Positions 41,985 through 49,581 of a stretch of DNA of 64,000 nt are shown one piece after another. The notes beneath the pieces were generated by a model. It was not told where the DNA came from and did not search any database. It saw only the letters and a list, made by a program, of their open reading frames with translations. Position numbers and translations under genes: made by a program. The DNA comes from Hymenobacter gummosus (lineage in GTDB: Bacteria; Bacteroidota; Bacteroidia; Cytophagales; Hymenobacteraceae), in contig NZ_RXOF01000005.1 of NCBI RefSeq assembly GCF_003970915.1, positions 248,001 through 312,000 of the forward strand. Reading direction: 5' to 3'. The stretch's first letter is position 1. Every line of letters begins with the position of its first letter.

Positions 41985-43271
41985 GTGCCCCATCTGCCCA
42001 CCCCCCTGCACACCGCCCTGCGCGAGGCCGTGGCCGCCCGCTTCGGGCAGCCGCTCCGCTACCCTAGCCACTGCGACGCGCTGGAGCAGCAGCTTCAGCG
42101 CACCGCCGCCACCGGCGGGCGGCGGCTCAGCCCCAGCACGCTGCGCCGGTTTTTCGGGTTGGTGCACAAGCAGGGCGGCTACCACCTGCACACCCTCGAT
42201 ACGCTGGCCCGGTACACGGGCCACGCCGATTTTGCCGCCTTCGGGCGGGCCGTGGCGGCCCTGGCTGCCGCGCCGCCCGCGCCCACGGCCGCCGCGCCCG
42301 ACATCCCCGAACTGCTAGGAATGGCGCAGCTGGCTTACCCCGAGCGACTGCTGCTGGGCTACTTTCTGGGGCGCGTCACGCGGCCGGCTGCGCCCACCGG
42401 TCCGGCGGCGCCCCTGGCCCTGCGCCTGGCCGCCCACCCCGCCGGGCAGGAGTTTTTCGTGGAGTCGTTCGTGGACCTGGCCTCGCTCAACGGCGCTTAC
42501 GGTGAGTTGCTGCGCGAATACCTGCGGCACAAGCCCACGCCCGAGGCCCAGCTGTTTGGGCACTGCACGCTGTTTCTGGGCGAGTTTCTAGGCGGCGACG
42601 AGCCCGCCTGGCGTCAGCGGCTGAAGCAGCTGCTGGCGCTACCCTGCGCCCCAGGCCTGCACGCCTTTCCGCAGGGCCGCCGCGCCTTCGCCCAGCTTGT
42701 GGCGGCCTGGTACGACGCCCCCGACCAGCCGCTGCCCGCCGCCCTGCTGGCCCAGGTGGAGCAGCAGGCGGCGCAGCTGCCGCCGGTGCCATCCGCCCCT
42801 GCCTTGCCGGCCTTCTACAACCAGTTTCCGGCCGGCTATCATTTTCTGGTCGCCGAGGCGCTGTTTCTCGCCGGCCAATACCCCGCGCTTGGGCGCTGGC
42901 TCTTGCTGACTGAGGCTGCCGTACCCGAGGCGTTGCAGCTGGAGCACAACGTGTACACCGAGTTGTTGCGGGCCTTCGACGCGGTGGCCCGGTGCCGCAC
43001 CGGCCAGCCCGCCACGCGCCCGCCCGGCCTGGCTGCCCTCTTCGCGCTCGATACCCACGCCTGGCTGCTCGATTACTACCAAGTGCACCTGTGGCTGGTG
43101 GAGCTGCACTTCGCCCCCGACGCCTCAACTGCCGCCGCGTGGCAGGCGCGGGTGGCCGATTTTGCGCAGCGGCACCACATGCCGTTTTTCGCGCGGGTGG
43201 CGCGGGCTATACCACCGCCTTACCACAGCGGCATCAGCAGCGGCCCGGGGCCCGGCTTGGGAATCTTGTAG
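41985..43271 (+). CDS. Bacteroidota HTH-like regulatory protein, 428 aa
   Basis: From a GTG at 41985 the protein begins MPHLPTPLHTALREAVAARF. Residues 25-80 (GGRRLSPSTLRRFFGLVHKQ, then YHLHTLDTLARYTGHADFAA) carry the pattern STLRRFFGL...LDTLARYTG, which I associate with a Bacteroidota-specific putative DNA-binding domain. The remaining 340 residues are helical, perhaps tetratricopeptide-like (AEALFLAGQYPALGRWLLLT). No enzyme motif is seen. The gene ends 52 bases inside the convergent J-domain gene, so the two tails overlap. Confidence 0.6.
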   Translation: MPHLPTPLHTALREAVAARFGQPLRYPSHCDALEQQLQRTAATGGRRLSPSTLRRFFGLVHKQGGYHLHTLDTLARYTGHADFAAFGRAVAALAAAPPAPTAAAPDIPELLGMAQLAYPERLLLGYFLGRVTRPAAPTGPAAPLALRLAAHPAGQEFFVESFVDLASLNGAYGELLREYLRHKPTPEAQLFGHCTLFLGEFLGGDEPAWRQRLKQLLALPCAPGLHAFPQGRRAFAQLVAAWYDAPDQPLPAALLAQVEQQAAQLPPVPSAPALPAFYNQFPAGYHFLVAEALFLAGQYPALGRWLLLTEAAVPEALQLEHNVYTELLRAFDAVARCRTGQPATRPPGLAALFALDTHAWLLDYYQVHLWLVELHFAPDASTAAAWQARVADFAQRHHMPFFARVARAIPPPYHSGISSGPGPGLGIL

Positions 43272-44374
43272 GTTTTCAGGAAGGCCTTGAGGGCCCGGGG
43301 GTCGTGCTCGAAGGCCAGCACCTCGGCCGCCAGCTGCCGGATTTTGGCTTCGAGCTGGCTTTTCTGCTGCTCAAAGTCGCGCTCCAGGGCGGCGGGTGCC
43401 GCGCCGAAGTAGTAGGTGCGCCCGGTGAAGTTGCTCAGCTCCATCTGCTCCTCGTAGAGCTGGGCTTCCAGCTCCCGGGCCTGGTCGCGCAGCAGCTGGT
43501 TGTAGTAGCGCAGCTGGGCTTCGGCCAGGTTTTCGAGGTGGTCCTGGTCGAGGCGGTTCAGCTCCAGCTGCAGGCGCAGCAAAGTCAGCAGCTCGCCGGC
43601 TTCGTATGCGGTGGTCACGCGCTGGAGCAGCTCGGTTTTGCGGGCTTTCTCGGCCTCGTCCCGCTCCCGGTCGGGGTGCAGGTGCTTTACCAGGTCCAGG
43701 TACAGGGTGCGCACGGCCTGGGTCACGCTCTTGGCTTCGGCCTTCTTCTTTTCCTCGGCGGCCTGCTGCTTCGGGCTTTTCTTGCGCCGGGCCCGGCGCT
43801 CGGCCGCTGCGGCTTCCTGGCGCTGGTACTCGGCTTCCTCCGCGTCGAGCTGCTGCTGCACGTAGTCGCGGAACTTCTCGGGCGTGCTCACGTCGGCTGC
43901 GGGGTCGAAGCGGATGCCGTACTGCAGCTCGTAGAGGGTTTTCATCATGGTGGCCGTCTGCTGGTCCAGCGCCGCCTCTTCCTGCTCGCTCAGCGGCGGC
44001 GGGGCGTAGCGCTCAATGATGGGTTGCAGCTCGGGGTGGCCGCGCCCGGGCAGGTCGGCGCAGGCGTGGGCGATGAGGTCCTCGATTTTGCCGCGCTCGG
44101 TTTTGGTGAGCTTGTGCTGCTGGTAGGCGTGGTCGAGCACCCGCACCAGCCGGGCCCGCTCGTCGTTGTGCCTCTGCTGCAAGGGGCGGTACTCGGCTTG
44201 CATGCGCTGGCGCAGCCGGGTAGCGGCCGCGCGAAACGCGTGCACCTCGGTTTCCAGCTTGGCAATGCGCTTGGTGAGCCGGTTAAAGGCTTTTTGCTCC
44301 TTGGAAAGATCGGCGCTGCCGGGGGCCGCAATGCGGATCAGCTGCGGCGAGGCCGCCGCGGTTTTCTTGGCCAT
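43220..44374 (-). CDS. J-domain protein with long coiled coils
   Basis: This 384-residue protein is highly charged. A J-like region at about 215-270 reads TLYLDLVKHLHPDRERDEAE and then KTELLQRVTTAYEAGELLTL, with the HPD motif near 232 that stimulates DnaK ATPase. Coiled coils are on both sides (residues 25-75 and 290-370). It is likely a co-chaperone for DnaK with a structural or phage/plasmid-type role unknown. I start at MAKKTAAASP (44374), since the longer frame crosses a terminator-like hairpin. Confidence 0.8.
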   Translation of the reverse strand: MAKKTAAASPQLIRIAAPGSADLSKEQKAFNRLTKRIAKLETEVHAFRAAATRLRQRMQAEYRPLQQRHNDERARLVRVLDHAYQQHKLTKTERGKIEDLIAHACADLPGRGHPELQPIIERYAPPPLSEQEEAALDQQTATMMKTLYELQYGIRFDPAADVSTPEKFRDYVQQQLDAEEAEYQRQEAAAAERRARRKKSPKQQAAEEKKKAEAKSVTQAVRTLYLDLVKHLHPDRERDEAEKARKTELLQRVTTAYEAGELLTLLRLQLELNRLDQDHLENLAEAQLRYYNQLLRDQARELEAQLYEEQMELSNFTGRTYYFGAAPAALERDFEQQKSQLEAKIRQLAAEVLAFEHDPRALKAFLKTYKIPKPGPGPLLMPLW

Positions 44375-44456
44375 AGGAAGAGGGGCGTGACAACCAACCG
44401 GCGGGCAAGATACGGCCCGCTTGGGTTTTGGCCGCTCCAGCCCGCGCCCACGCCCC

Positions 44457-44500
44457 GGCAGTACCCCACCCGAAAAAAAATAATCGGGTGGGGTACTGCC
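44457..44500. terminator. Perfect 17-base hairpin with A-rich loop
   Basis: GGCAGTACCCCACCCGA and its complement flank a 10-base A-rich loop. It sits upstream of the J-domain gene, in a position that could end transcription from the toxin-antitoxin side. There is no T-tract outside the stem, so it may instead be a repeat or regulatory hairpin. Confidence 0.5.
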
Positions 44501-44611
44501 CCCGGCCTGTGCGCAAGCGTAACCTGCGAGCAACGCCCAGTTCACATTGCGCCCGGACCTATGCCGGCGAGTAAGGTGCTACGCTTCGGGTGGGTGGCAC
44601 CGCGCTAGAAG

Positions 44612-44647
44612 GCAAAACGCCCCGGCTGGGTGGCCGGGGCGTTTTGC
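44612..44647 (-). terminator. Intrinsic terminator after the toxin-antitoxin array
   Basis: GCAAAACGCCCCGGC and GCCGGGGCGTTTTGC pair perfectly around a 6-base loop, 20 bases past the stop of the last minus-strand gene in the array. Confidence 0.75.
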
Positions 44648-44666
44648 GTCTTGGGGCTTGGCGGGC

Positions 44667-44846
44667 TTATGCCACGGGCCGGGCCGGCGGCAGGTCGTCC
44701 GGCGACACGGCCAACACCTGCCCGTTGCGCGAAATAATGACGGGCGTCTGCTTGTAGCGCTTAAAGGCCAGCATGGCTTCGTAGGCCAGCACGAGGCCCT
44801 TATCCAGCTGACGGCTGATGTGCGCGGCCTGCTCTTCCTTGGTCAT
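44667..44846 (-). CDS. Putative antitoxin of the zeta-type toxin
   Basis: This 59-residue protein starts MTKEEQAAHISRQLDKGLVL, overlapping the stop of the zeta-like gene by four bases (ATGA). It is a small helical protein with a short strand pair at the end (TPVIISRNGQVLAVSP), of a type I remember next to zeta-like ATPases of the COG4185 group. It is probably the antidote. It looks intact even though its toxin gene is damaged. Confidence 0.65.
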   Translation of the reverse strand: MTKEEQAAHISRQLDKGLVLAYEAMLAFKRYKQTPVIISRNGQVLAVSPDDLPPARPVA

Positions 44847-45408
44847 TGGTAGTGCGCAGTTAGTTGCTGCCAAATTACTACGTCAACTACTTCTTCGTGT
44901 GCCGGGTTTCCTTCAGCTATTTTCTGAGGCTTGCCCGGCGAATTATCCAGCAACACCCAGCTGTCAACGGCCGTGCGGTATTGCTTAAAAAACTGCCGCA
45001 ATCCGCCTTCGTACCGCCGCCGAATGGTCGGCTCCGGGATGTGGTGCCCGCCTTCCCGTACCCGCGTCCGCACCCGCTGTACGGCTGCCTCCGGCGAATC
45101 AAGCCAGAAAAAGAACAAGCTGACGTAGTAGCCCTGCGCCTGGGCCTGCCGGATGAAGGGCAGATAGAGGCGCGTGGCCAGCGTGGTTTCCAGCGCAAAG
45201 CTCTCCCCCGCCGCCAGCAGCTCCCGCAGCCGCGTGAGCATCAGCCGGCCCGCCTGCACGCTCACCGTCCCAGGCTGAAACGGCGAGAGGCCCCGCGCTA
45301 TTTCGTCGAAACGAACTCGTGGCAGTCGAGCAGCGCGGGCAGCAGGGCGTAGGCGGCGGTGATTTTGCCCGCGCCATTGCAGCCGGCCAGGAGGTAGAGG
45401 CGCCTCAT
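44843..45408 (-). pseudogene. Zeta-type toxin (COG4185-like kinase), frameshifted
   Basis: The gene starts MRRLYLLAGCNGAGKITAAY at 45408, a P-loop in which the usual Thr/Ser after Lys is Ile, and reaches a TAG at 45298-45300. The remaining protein continues in another frame: DEIARGLSPFQPGTV and then VQAGRLMLTRLRELLAAGES, ETTLATRLYLPFIRQAQ and YYVSLFFFWLDSPE, which is the rest of a zeta-like fold. A few bases are missing around 45305, where VNA would be expected before DEIARGLSPF. Both the frameshift and the P-loop change should inactivate the enzyme. Confidence 0.8.
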
Positions 45409-45412
45409 AGAT

Positions 45413-45868
45413 TTATTCCCCCGCCTGCTTCAGCACGAGCTGCACCAATTGGTTACTCAGGCGAAAATTGGTGGTGCCAATGGCATCCAATAACGGCTTG
45501 ATGGCCCCGATGAGGCCGCTGCTCTTGGCCCGAAGCAAAATGCCCAATGTGCCGACAACGGGCAGATGCAGCCGGAAGGCTACCTGCCGACCGCGCCGCT
45601 CGTCCATGATTAACAAGCAGTCCGACTGCTCCAATGCCAGGGCAATGGCGCTGGCTTCGCCCCGGTCCAGGGTCAAGGACAGCAGTTGCAGTTGCGAAGC
45701 ATCTTGGTTGACTTTTACCGCTGCCCATTCGGGGAGCGGCAGCCCGTACTCGGCCGCCACGATGTCCGTGACGGTGATGCGACCGAAAAGCCGGGGCAGC
45801 AGCTCAAGCGCGCCAATTTTTTCCAGCAGGATCAGGCAACTGGCATCAGCGATGATAACGGGCGGCAT
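45413..45868 (-). CDS. DUF3368 PIN-like toxin, copy 1
   Basis: This 151-residue protein starts MPPVIIADASCLILLEKIGA, with the conserved Asp/Ser of DUF3368 PIN-like proteins. It continues GEASAIALALEQSDCLLIMD, with an acidic cluster (DERRGR) as the metal site, and ends LVQLVLKQAGE. PIN-domain toxins cut RNA. Its start lies inside the end of the UPF0175 antitoxin gene (23-base overlap). About 40-45% of residues appear shared with copy 2, so the two are old duplicates. Confidence 0.82.
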   Translation of the reverse strand: MPPVIIADASCLILLEKIGALELLPRLFGRITVTDIVAAEYGLPLPEWAAVKVNQDASQLQLLSLTLDRGEASAIALALEQSDCLLIMDERRGRQVAFRLHLPVVGTLGILLRAKSSGLIGAIKPLLDAIGTTNFRLSNQLVQLVLKQAGE

Positions 45869-46088
45869 TCTGTACGTCGCTTAGCAGCTCTTCTTCGGTC
45901 AGGTCGAACACGGCCACGCCGTAGTCTGCCAGCAGCTCCATAAAGGTGCGCTTGCTGTAGCCGGCCAGCTCGGCGGCTTGGCCGAGCGTGAGCTTGCCTT
46001 GCTCGTATAGGCGCGTGGCCAGCAGCATAGCCGCCTCCCGGGCGCTGAGGTCGAGTGAATCAGGGATGTTGATAGTCAGGGTTTTCAT
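45846..46088 (-). CDS. UPF0175-type antitoxin, copy 1
   Basis: This 80-residue protein starts MKTLTINIPDSLDLSAREAA and has the UPF0175 helix-turn-helix region (MLLATRLYEQGKLTLGQAAE, then LAGYSKRTFMELLADYGVAV). It pairs with the DUF3368 toxin in a common two-gene arrangement and probably represses the operon too. The C-terminus differs from copy 2, where it overlaps the toxin start. Confidence 0.85.
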   Translation of the reverse strand: MKTLTINIPDSLDLSAREAAMLLATRLYEQGKLTLGQAAELAGYSKRTFMELLADYGVAVFDLTEEELLSDVQNAARYHR

Positions 46089-46107
46089 TGCGTTAAGATA
46101 CGTAGTT

Positions 46108-46194
46108 CTACCCCCCAAAACCGGGCAGCAGGGCGTAGGCGGTGGTTTTGCCCGCGCCATTGCAGCCGGCCAAGAGGTAGAAGTGCTTGGTCAT
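46108..46194 (-). pseudogene. Zeta toxin 5' fragment, copy 2 (P-loop intact)
   Basis: Twenty-eight residues start MTKHFYLLAGCNGAGKTTAY and end ALLPGFGG before a stop. The P-loop GCNGAGKTT is intact. The reading stops at the same codon as in copy 3, where the UPF0175/DUF3368 cassette begins. The ATG overlaps the stop of toxin copy 2 (ATGA). Confidence 0.75.
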
Positions 46195-46649
46195 AGCTCC
46201 CCGGCCAGCTTCAGCACCTGCGTTTCCAGCTCCGCCGACAGCCGAAAATTGGTTTGCCGGATGCGGGCCAGCAGGGGCTTGACAGCCGGAATAACTCCGC
46301 GCTGCTTGGCTTTCAGCAACACCCCCAGGATGCCGGTAATCTGAATCCGTAGCTGCTCAGCAACGCGCCGGGCGCGTCGGTCATCCAGAATCAGCGTGCA
46401 ATTAGCCTTCTCCAGCGCCAACGCTATAGCACTTGATTCGCCCGCGTCCAGCTGCGTAGCAAGCAGCTGTTGCCGGTATTGGTCACGGGCCGCCTCCACC
46501 GCTATCCACGCTGGCAAGGGCTTTCCATATTCAGCTGCCACTGTTGGTGTTGTCCAGACGCGGCCGTACAGTCGCTGCAACAGGTCTAATTCGCCGATGT
46601 TGGTCAGCAGAATCAGGCAGCTGGTGTCAGAAATAACCAGCTCAGGCAT
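46191..46649 (-). CDS. DUF3368 PIN-like toxin, copy 2
   Basis: This 152-residue protein starts MPELVISDTSCLILLTNIGE and carries GESSAIALALEKANCTLILD, with the same acidic cluster (DDRRAR) as copy 1. The order and spacing relative to the antitoxin are like copy 1 (here an 8-base overlap). Its ATG is downstream of an in-frame Met at 46700 that lies inside the antitoxin gene and is not needed. Confidence 0.82.
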   Translation of the reverse strand: MPELVISDTSCLILLTNIGELDLLQRLYGRVWTTPTVAAEYGKPLPAWIAVEAARDQYRQQLLATQLDAGESSAIALALEKANCTLILDDRRARRVAEQLRIQITGILGVLLKAKQRGVIPAVKPLLARIRQTNFRLSAELETQVLKLAGEL

Positions 46650-46869
46650 TGGCCATGTCCCGCGCCAGGTCGTCGGGCGAATGGTTGATGACCGACACAC
46701 CGTAGTCTGCCAGCAATTCCATAAAGGTGCGCTTGCTGTAGCCGGCCAGCTCGGCGGCTTGGCCGAGCGTGAGCTTGCCTTGCTCGTATAGGCGCGTGGC
46801 CAGCAGCATAGCCGCCTCCCGGGCGCTGAGGTCCAGTGAGTCGGGAATGGTGAGGGTCAGGGTTTTCAT
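46642..46869 (-). CDS. UPF0175-type antitoxin, copy 2
   Basis: This 75-residue protein starts MKTLTLTIPDSLDLSAREAA and is nearly identical to copy 1 through LLADYGV, then diverges (SVINHSPDDLARDMANA). The upstream DNA (GGGGGGTAGAACTACGTATC) is shared with copy 1, so both cassettes have the same left boundary. Confidence 0.85.
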   Translation of the reverse strand: MKTLTLTIPDSLDLSAREAAMLLATRLYEQGKLTLGQAAELAGYSKRTFMELLADYGVSVINHSPDDLARDMANA

Positions 46870-46888
46870 GTCTTTAAGATACGTAGTT

Positions 46889-46978
46889 CTACCCCCCAAA
46901 GCCGGGCAGTAGGGCGTAAGCGGCAGGTTTGCCTGCGCCGTTGCAACTGGTCAGAAAGTAGATGTATTGCTCGCTTCC
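46889..46978 (-). pseudogene. Zeta toxin 5' fragment, copy 3 (most decayed)
   Basis: The reading EQYIYFLTSCNGAGKPAAYA and then LLPGFGG stops at the same point as copy 2. The P-loop Thr is replaced by Pro and there is no obvious start codon. It follows the low-GC nuclease gene and is the most diverged of the three fragments. Confidence 0.7.
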
Positions 46979-46987
46979 GTTAAACTT

Positions 46988-47443
46988 TCAATTCCGACGT
47001 TTCGAGAAGTTATTGCTCCGATTGACATTAAGCATATCAACTAGGTAATCCGCTGTTTCATCTAGCAACTTGTCGTTACGTACTAAAGAATTAGGAATTC
47101 GTATTGTCAAATAACCTCTAAGAAATGAATAGTAAGTTCTCTTTAAGTCCGAAAGGGCTTGTTTAGCATCGCGGTTATGATGTATCCCATCAACTTCAAT
47201 ATTGACCTTTGCTTCAGGTACGGAAATATCTATATGCTTGTACCCATCGAACTGTTCTAGCTTAGCAGGAACGCCCCTTTCTTTCAGCGCGAAATATAAA
47301 CGCATAGATTCTTCTGTCGACTGCAACTCCATACGCTTGGCATATTCTTGATGCGGCATACAAAGCGGTACACCAAAGTTTTCCATTGAGTAACCTGCTA
47401 CCCCGAATGAAATAACACATCCGCATTCCAAGCAATTATTCAT
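46988..47443 (-). CDS. Low-GC zinc-finger / putative endonuclease
   Basis: This 151-residue protein starts MNNCLECGCVISFGVAGYSM. It has a CxxC and a later Cys-x2-His (LCMPHQ), a possible zinc site, and then VNIEVDGIHHNRDAKQALSD with LKRTYYSFLRGYLTIRIPNS, which resembles the DUF559/Vsr-type PD-(D/E)XK core (strand, ExDG, conserved aromatic and basic residues). The DNA is clearly poorer in GC than its neighbours, with AT-rich third positions, which suggests recent transfer. It has no partner in the window that would make a full restriction system. The nuclease call is from motif likeness. Confidence 0.6.
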   Translation of the reverse strand: MNNCLECGCVISFGVAGYSMENFGVPLCMPHQEYAKRMELQSTEESMRLYFALKERGVPAKLEQFDGYKHIDISVPEAKVNIEVDGIHHNRDAKQALSDLKRTYYSFLRGYLTIRIPNSLVRNDKLLDETADYLVDMLNVNRSNNFSKRRN

Positions 47444-47521
47444 CTGACTTTCAGTTTTGATTTTAGTATCTCAAAAAGAAAAAGAGACAACCGATGGCCC
47501 CCTTCTGTGAATTTTATTTCT

Positions 47522-49177
47522 TCACACCTGAATCACCCCCACATTGTACGCCTTCTCAATCGGCGCGTGGTTGGCCATGCTGATGCCTTCCGAAATTAGC
47601 TTGCGCGTCTGCAGCGGGTCGATGATGGCGTCGACCCAGAGGCGGGCGGCGGCGTAGTAGGGCGAGAGCTGCTCGTCGTAGCGGGCTTTGATTTTGTCGA
47701 ACATTTCCTTTTTGGCCTCCTCGGTGAGCTTGTCGCCCTTGGCTTCGGCGGCGGCTACTTGGATCTGCAGCAGCGTATTGGCCGCGGCGGCCCCGCTCAT
47801 CACCGCCAGCTGGGCCGTGGGCCAGGCCACGATGAGGCGCGGGTCGTAGGCCTTGCCGCACATGGCGTAGTTGCCGGCCCCGTAGGAGTTGCCGATGATG
47901 ACCGAGAACTTCGGCACCACGGAGTTGGACATGGCGTTGACCATCTTCGCCCCGTCCTTGATGATGCCGCCGTGCTCCGACTGCGAGCCGACCATGAAGC
48001 CCGACACGTCGTGCAGAAACACCAGCGGGATGCGCTTCTGGTTGCAGTTCATGATAAAGCGCGCGGCCTTGTCGGCCGAGTCGGAGTAGATAACGCCGCC
48101 CATCTGCATGGCGCCCTTCTTGGTCTTAACGATTTTGCGCTGGTTGGCCACGATGCCCACCGCCCAGCCGTCGATGCGGGCCAGCCCGCAAATCAGGCTC
48201 TGCCCGTACAGGTCCTTGTAGGGCTCAAACTCCGAGTTGTCCACGAGCCGCAGGATGATATCCATCATGTCGTAGGGCTTCACGCGGTCGGCGGGCAGCA
48301 GGCCTAGGATTTCCTTTTCATCCAGGGCCGGGGCCTGCGGGGCCTTGCGCGAGAAGCCGGCCGTGGGCTGGGCGCCGAGCTTGTCGAAGATGTTGCGGAT
48401 GTGGTCCAGGCACTCCTCGTCGTTCTTGAACTTGTAGTCCGTCACGCCCGAAATTTCCGAGTGCGTGGTAGCCCCGCCCAGCGTCTCGTTGTCGATGGAT
48501 TCGCCGATGGCCGACTTCACCAGGTAGGAGCCCGCCAGAAACACCGAGCCCGTGCCGTCCACAATCATGGCCTCGTCGGACATAATCGGCAGGTAGGCTC
48601 CGCCGGCCACGCACGGGCCCATGATGGCCGCCAGCTGCACGATGCCCATGCTGCTCATCACCGCGTTGTTGCGGAAGATGCGGCCGAAGTGCTCCTTGTC
48701 GGGGAAGATTTCGTCCTGCATGGGCAGATACACCCCCGCCGAATCGACCAGGTAGATAATCGGCAGGCGGTTTTCGATGCTGATTTCCTGGGCGCGCAGG
48801 TTTTTCTTGGCCGTAATCGGAAACCAGGCCCCGGCCTTCACCGTGGCGTCGTTGGCCACGATGACGCACTGCCGGCCCTGCACGTAGCCGATAACCACCA
48901 CCACGCCACCCGAGGGGCAGCCGCCTTCCTCGCGGTACATACCCTCGCCCGCGAAGGCGCCGATTTCGACGGTTTCCGAACCCTTGTCGATGAGGTAGTC
49001 AATCCGCTCCCGGGCCGTGAGCTTGCCCTTGGCCTTGTGGGCGGCAATGCGCTTTTCGCCCCCGCCGAGCCGCACCTTTTCCAGGCGCTTCTGCAGCTGG
49101 AAGTTCAGCTGCTTGATGCTGTCTTCGTTTTTGTTGAATTCGAGGTCCTGGCGGGTGGGAGCTGCGGGCTGATTCAC
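47522..49177 (-). CDS. Acyl-CoA carboxylase beta subunit (methylcrotonyl-CoA carboxylase type)
   Basis: This 551-residue protein is a carboxyltransferase-type subunit: KLTARERIDYLIDKGSETVE, EEGGCPSGGVVVVIGYVQGR, LPIIYLVDSAGVYLPMQDEI, AAIMGPCVAGGAYLPIMSDE and IIGNSYGAGNYAMCGKAYDP. The order and length match methylcrotonyl-CoA carboxylase beta subunits (leucine breakdown) more than propionyl-CoA ones; a biotinylated alpha subunit is not in this window. A -7 element TACCTTTG is on the same strand at 49230-49237. The specific substrate is not certain. Confidence 0.92.
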   Translation of the reverse strand: MNQPAAPTRQDLEFNKNEDSIKQLNFQLQKRLEKVRLGGGEKRIAAHKAKGKLTARERIDYLIDKGSETVEIGAFAGEGMYREEGGCPSGGVVVVIGYVQGRQCVIVANDATVKAGAWFPITAKKNLRAQEISIENRLPIIYLVDSAGVYLPMQDEIFPDKEHFGRIFRNNAVMSSMGIVQLAAIMGPCVAGGAYLPIMSDEAMIVDGTGSVFLAGSYLVKSAIGESIDNETLGGATTHSEISGVTDYKFKNDEECLDHIRNIFDKLGAQPTAGFSRKAPQAPALDEKEILGLLPADRVKPYDMMDIILRLVDNSEFEPYKDLYGQSLICGLARIDGWAVGIVANQRKIVKTKKGAMQMGGVIYSDSADKAARFIMNCNQKRIPLVFLHDVSGFMVGSQSEHGGIIKDGAKMVNAMSNSVVPKFSVIIGNSYGAGNYAMCGKAYDPRLIVAWPTAQLAVMSGAAAANTLLQIQVAAAEAKGDKLTEEAKKEMFDKIKARYDEQLSPYYAAARLWVDAIIDPLQTRKLISEGISMANHAPIEKAYNVGVIQV

Positions 49178-49229
49178 GGGAATGATGGAGCGTTGGGGAG
49201 ACGAAATACCCGCCTGCGCGGGCCATTTC

Positions 49230-49237
49230 CAAAGGTA
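49230..49237 (-). promoter_or_regulatory. TACCTTTG -7 element of the carboxylase gene
   Basis: On the minus strand TACCTTTG matches TAnnTTTG, with 52 bases to the ATG. A -33 element is not clear. Confidence 0.5.
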
Positions 49238-49296
49238 CAGGATTTAACGCATCAGCCTAACGAGTGTTAGGTTACAGTATCAGCAGGGCAAAAAAA

Positions 49297-49481
49297 GCCC
49301 GTCATCCTGAGCAGAGCGAAGGACCTACCTCGCACCCTGCACCAACTGAGAAGCGCAGCCACCAATGCCCCGATGTTAGTGGCTGTGCTTTAATCATTCT
49401 GGCTGATTGGCGTTGGGGCATTGTTGTCAGCGGCGGTGCAGGGTTTGAGGCAGGTCCTTCGCTCTGCTCAGGATGACGGGC
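49297..49481. repeat. Family A inverted-repeat element, copy 3
   Basis: The ends CCCGTCATCCTGAGCAGAGC and its complement flank about 185 bases, with the internal GAAGCGCAGCCACCAA...TTAGTGGCTGTGCTTT hairpin (about 49350-49394), less perfect than in copies 1 and 2. It lies between the carboxylase promoter and the end of the MlaD-like gene. Next to it, at about 49484-49530, short repeats (TGGTAYAGCACAGAC) occur twice. Confidence 0.8.
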
Positions 49482-49533
49482 TGTTATACCACAGACGTGC
49501 TGGTACAGCACAGACATCCTGGTATAGCACAAA

Positions 49534-49561
49534 AAAGCCCGCGTCTTTCGACGCGGGCTTT
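49534..49561 (-). terminator. Intrinsic terminator of the amidase/MlaD operon
   Basis: AAAGCCCGCGTC and GACGCGGGCTTT pair around a 4-base loop and are followed on the minus strand by TTTTTT. It begins about 20 bases after the MlaD-like stop. Confidence 0.85.
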
Positions 49562-49581
49562 CGATTTAAGCCAAGCAAAGA

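Noticed and set aside
44457-44500. Clear intrinsic terminator for the J-domain gene
   Set aside because: It lies upstream of that gene on its own strand and lacks an outer T-run, so its role is left open.
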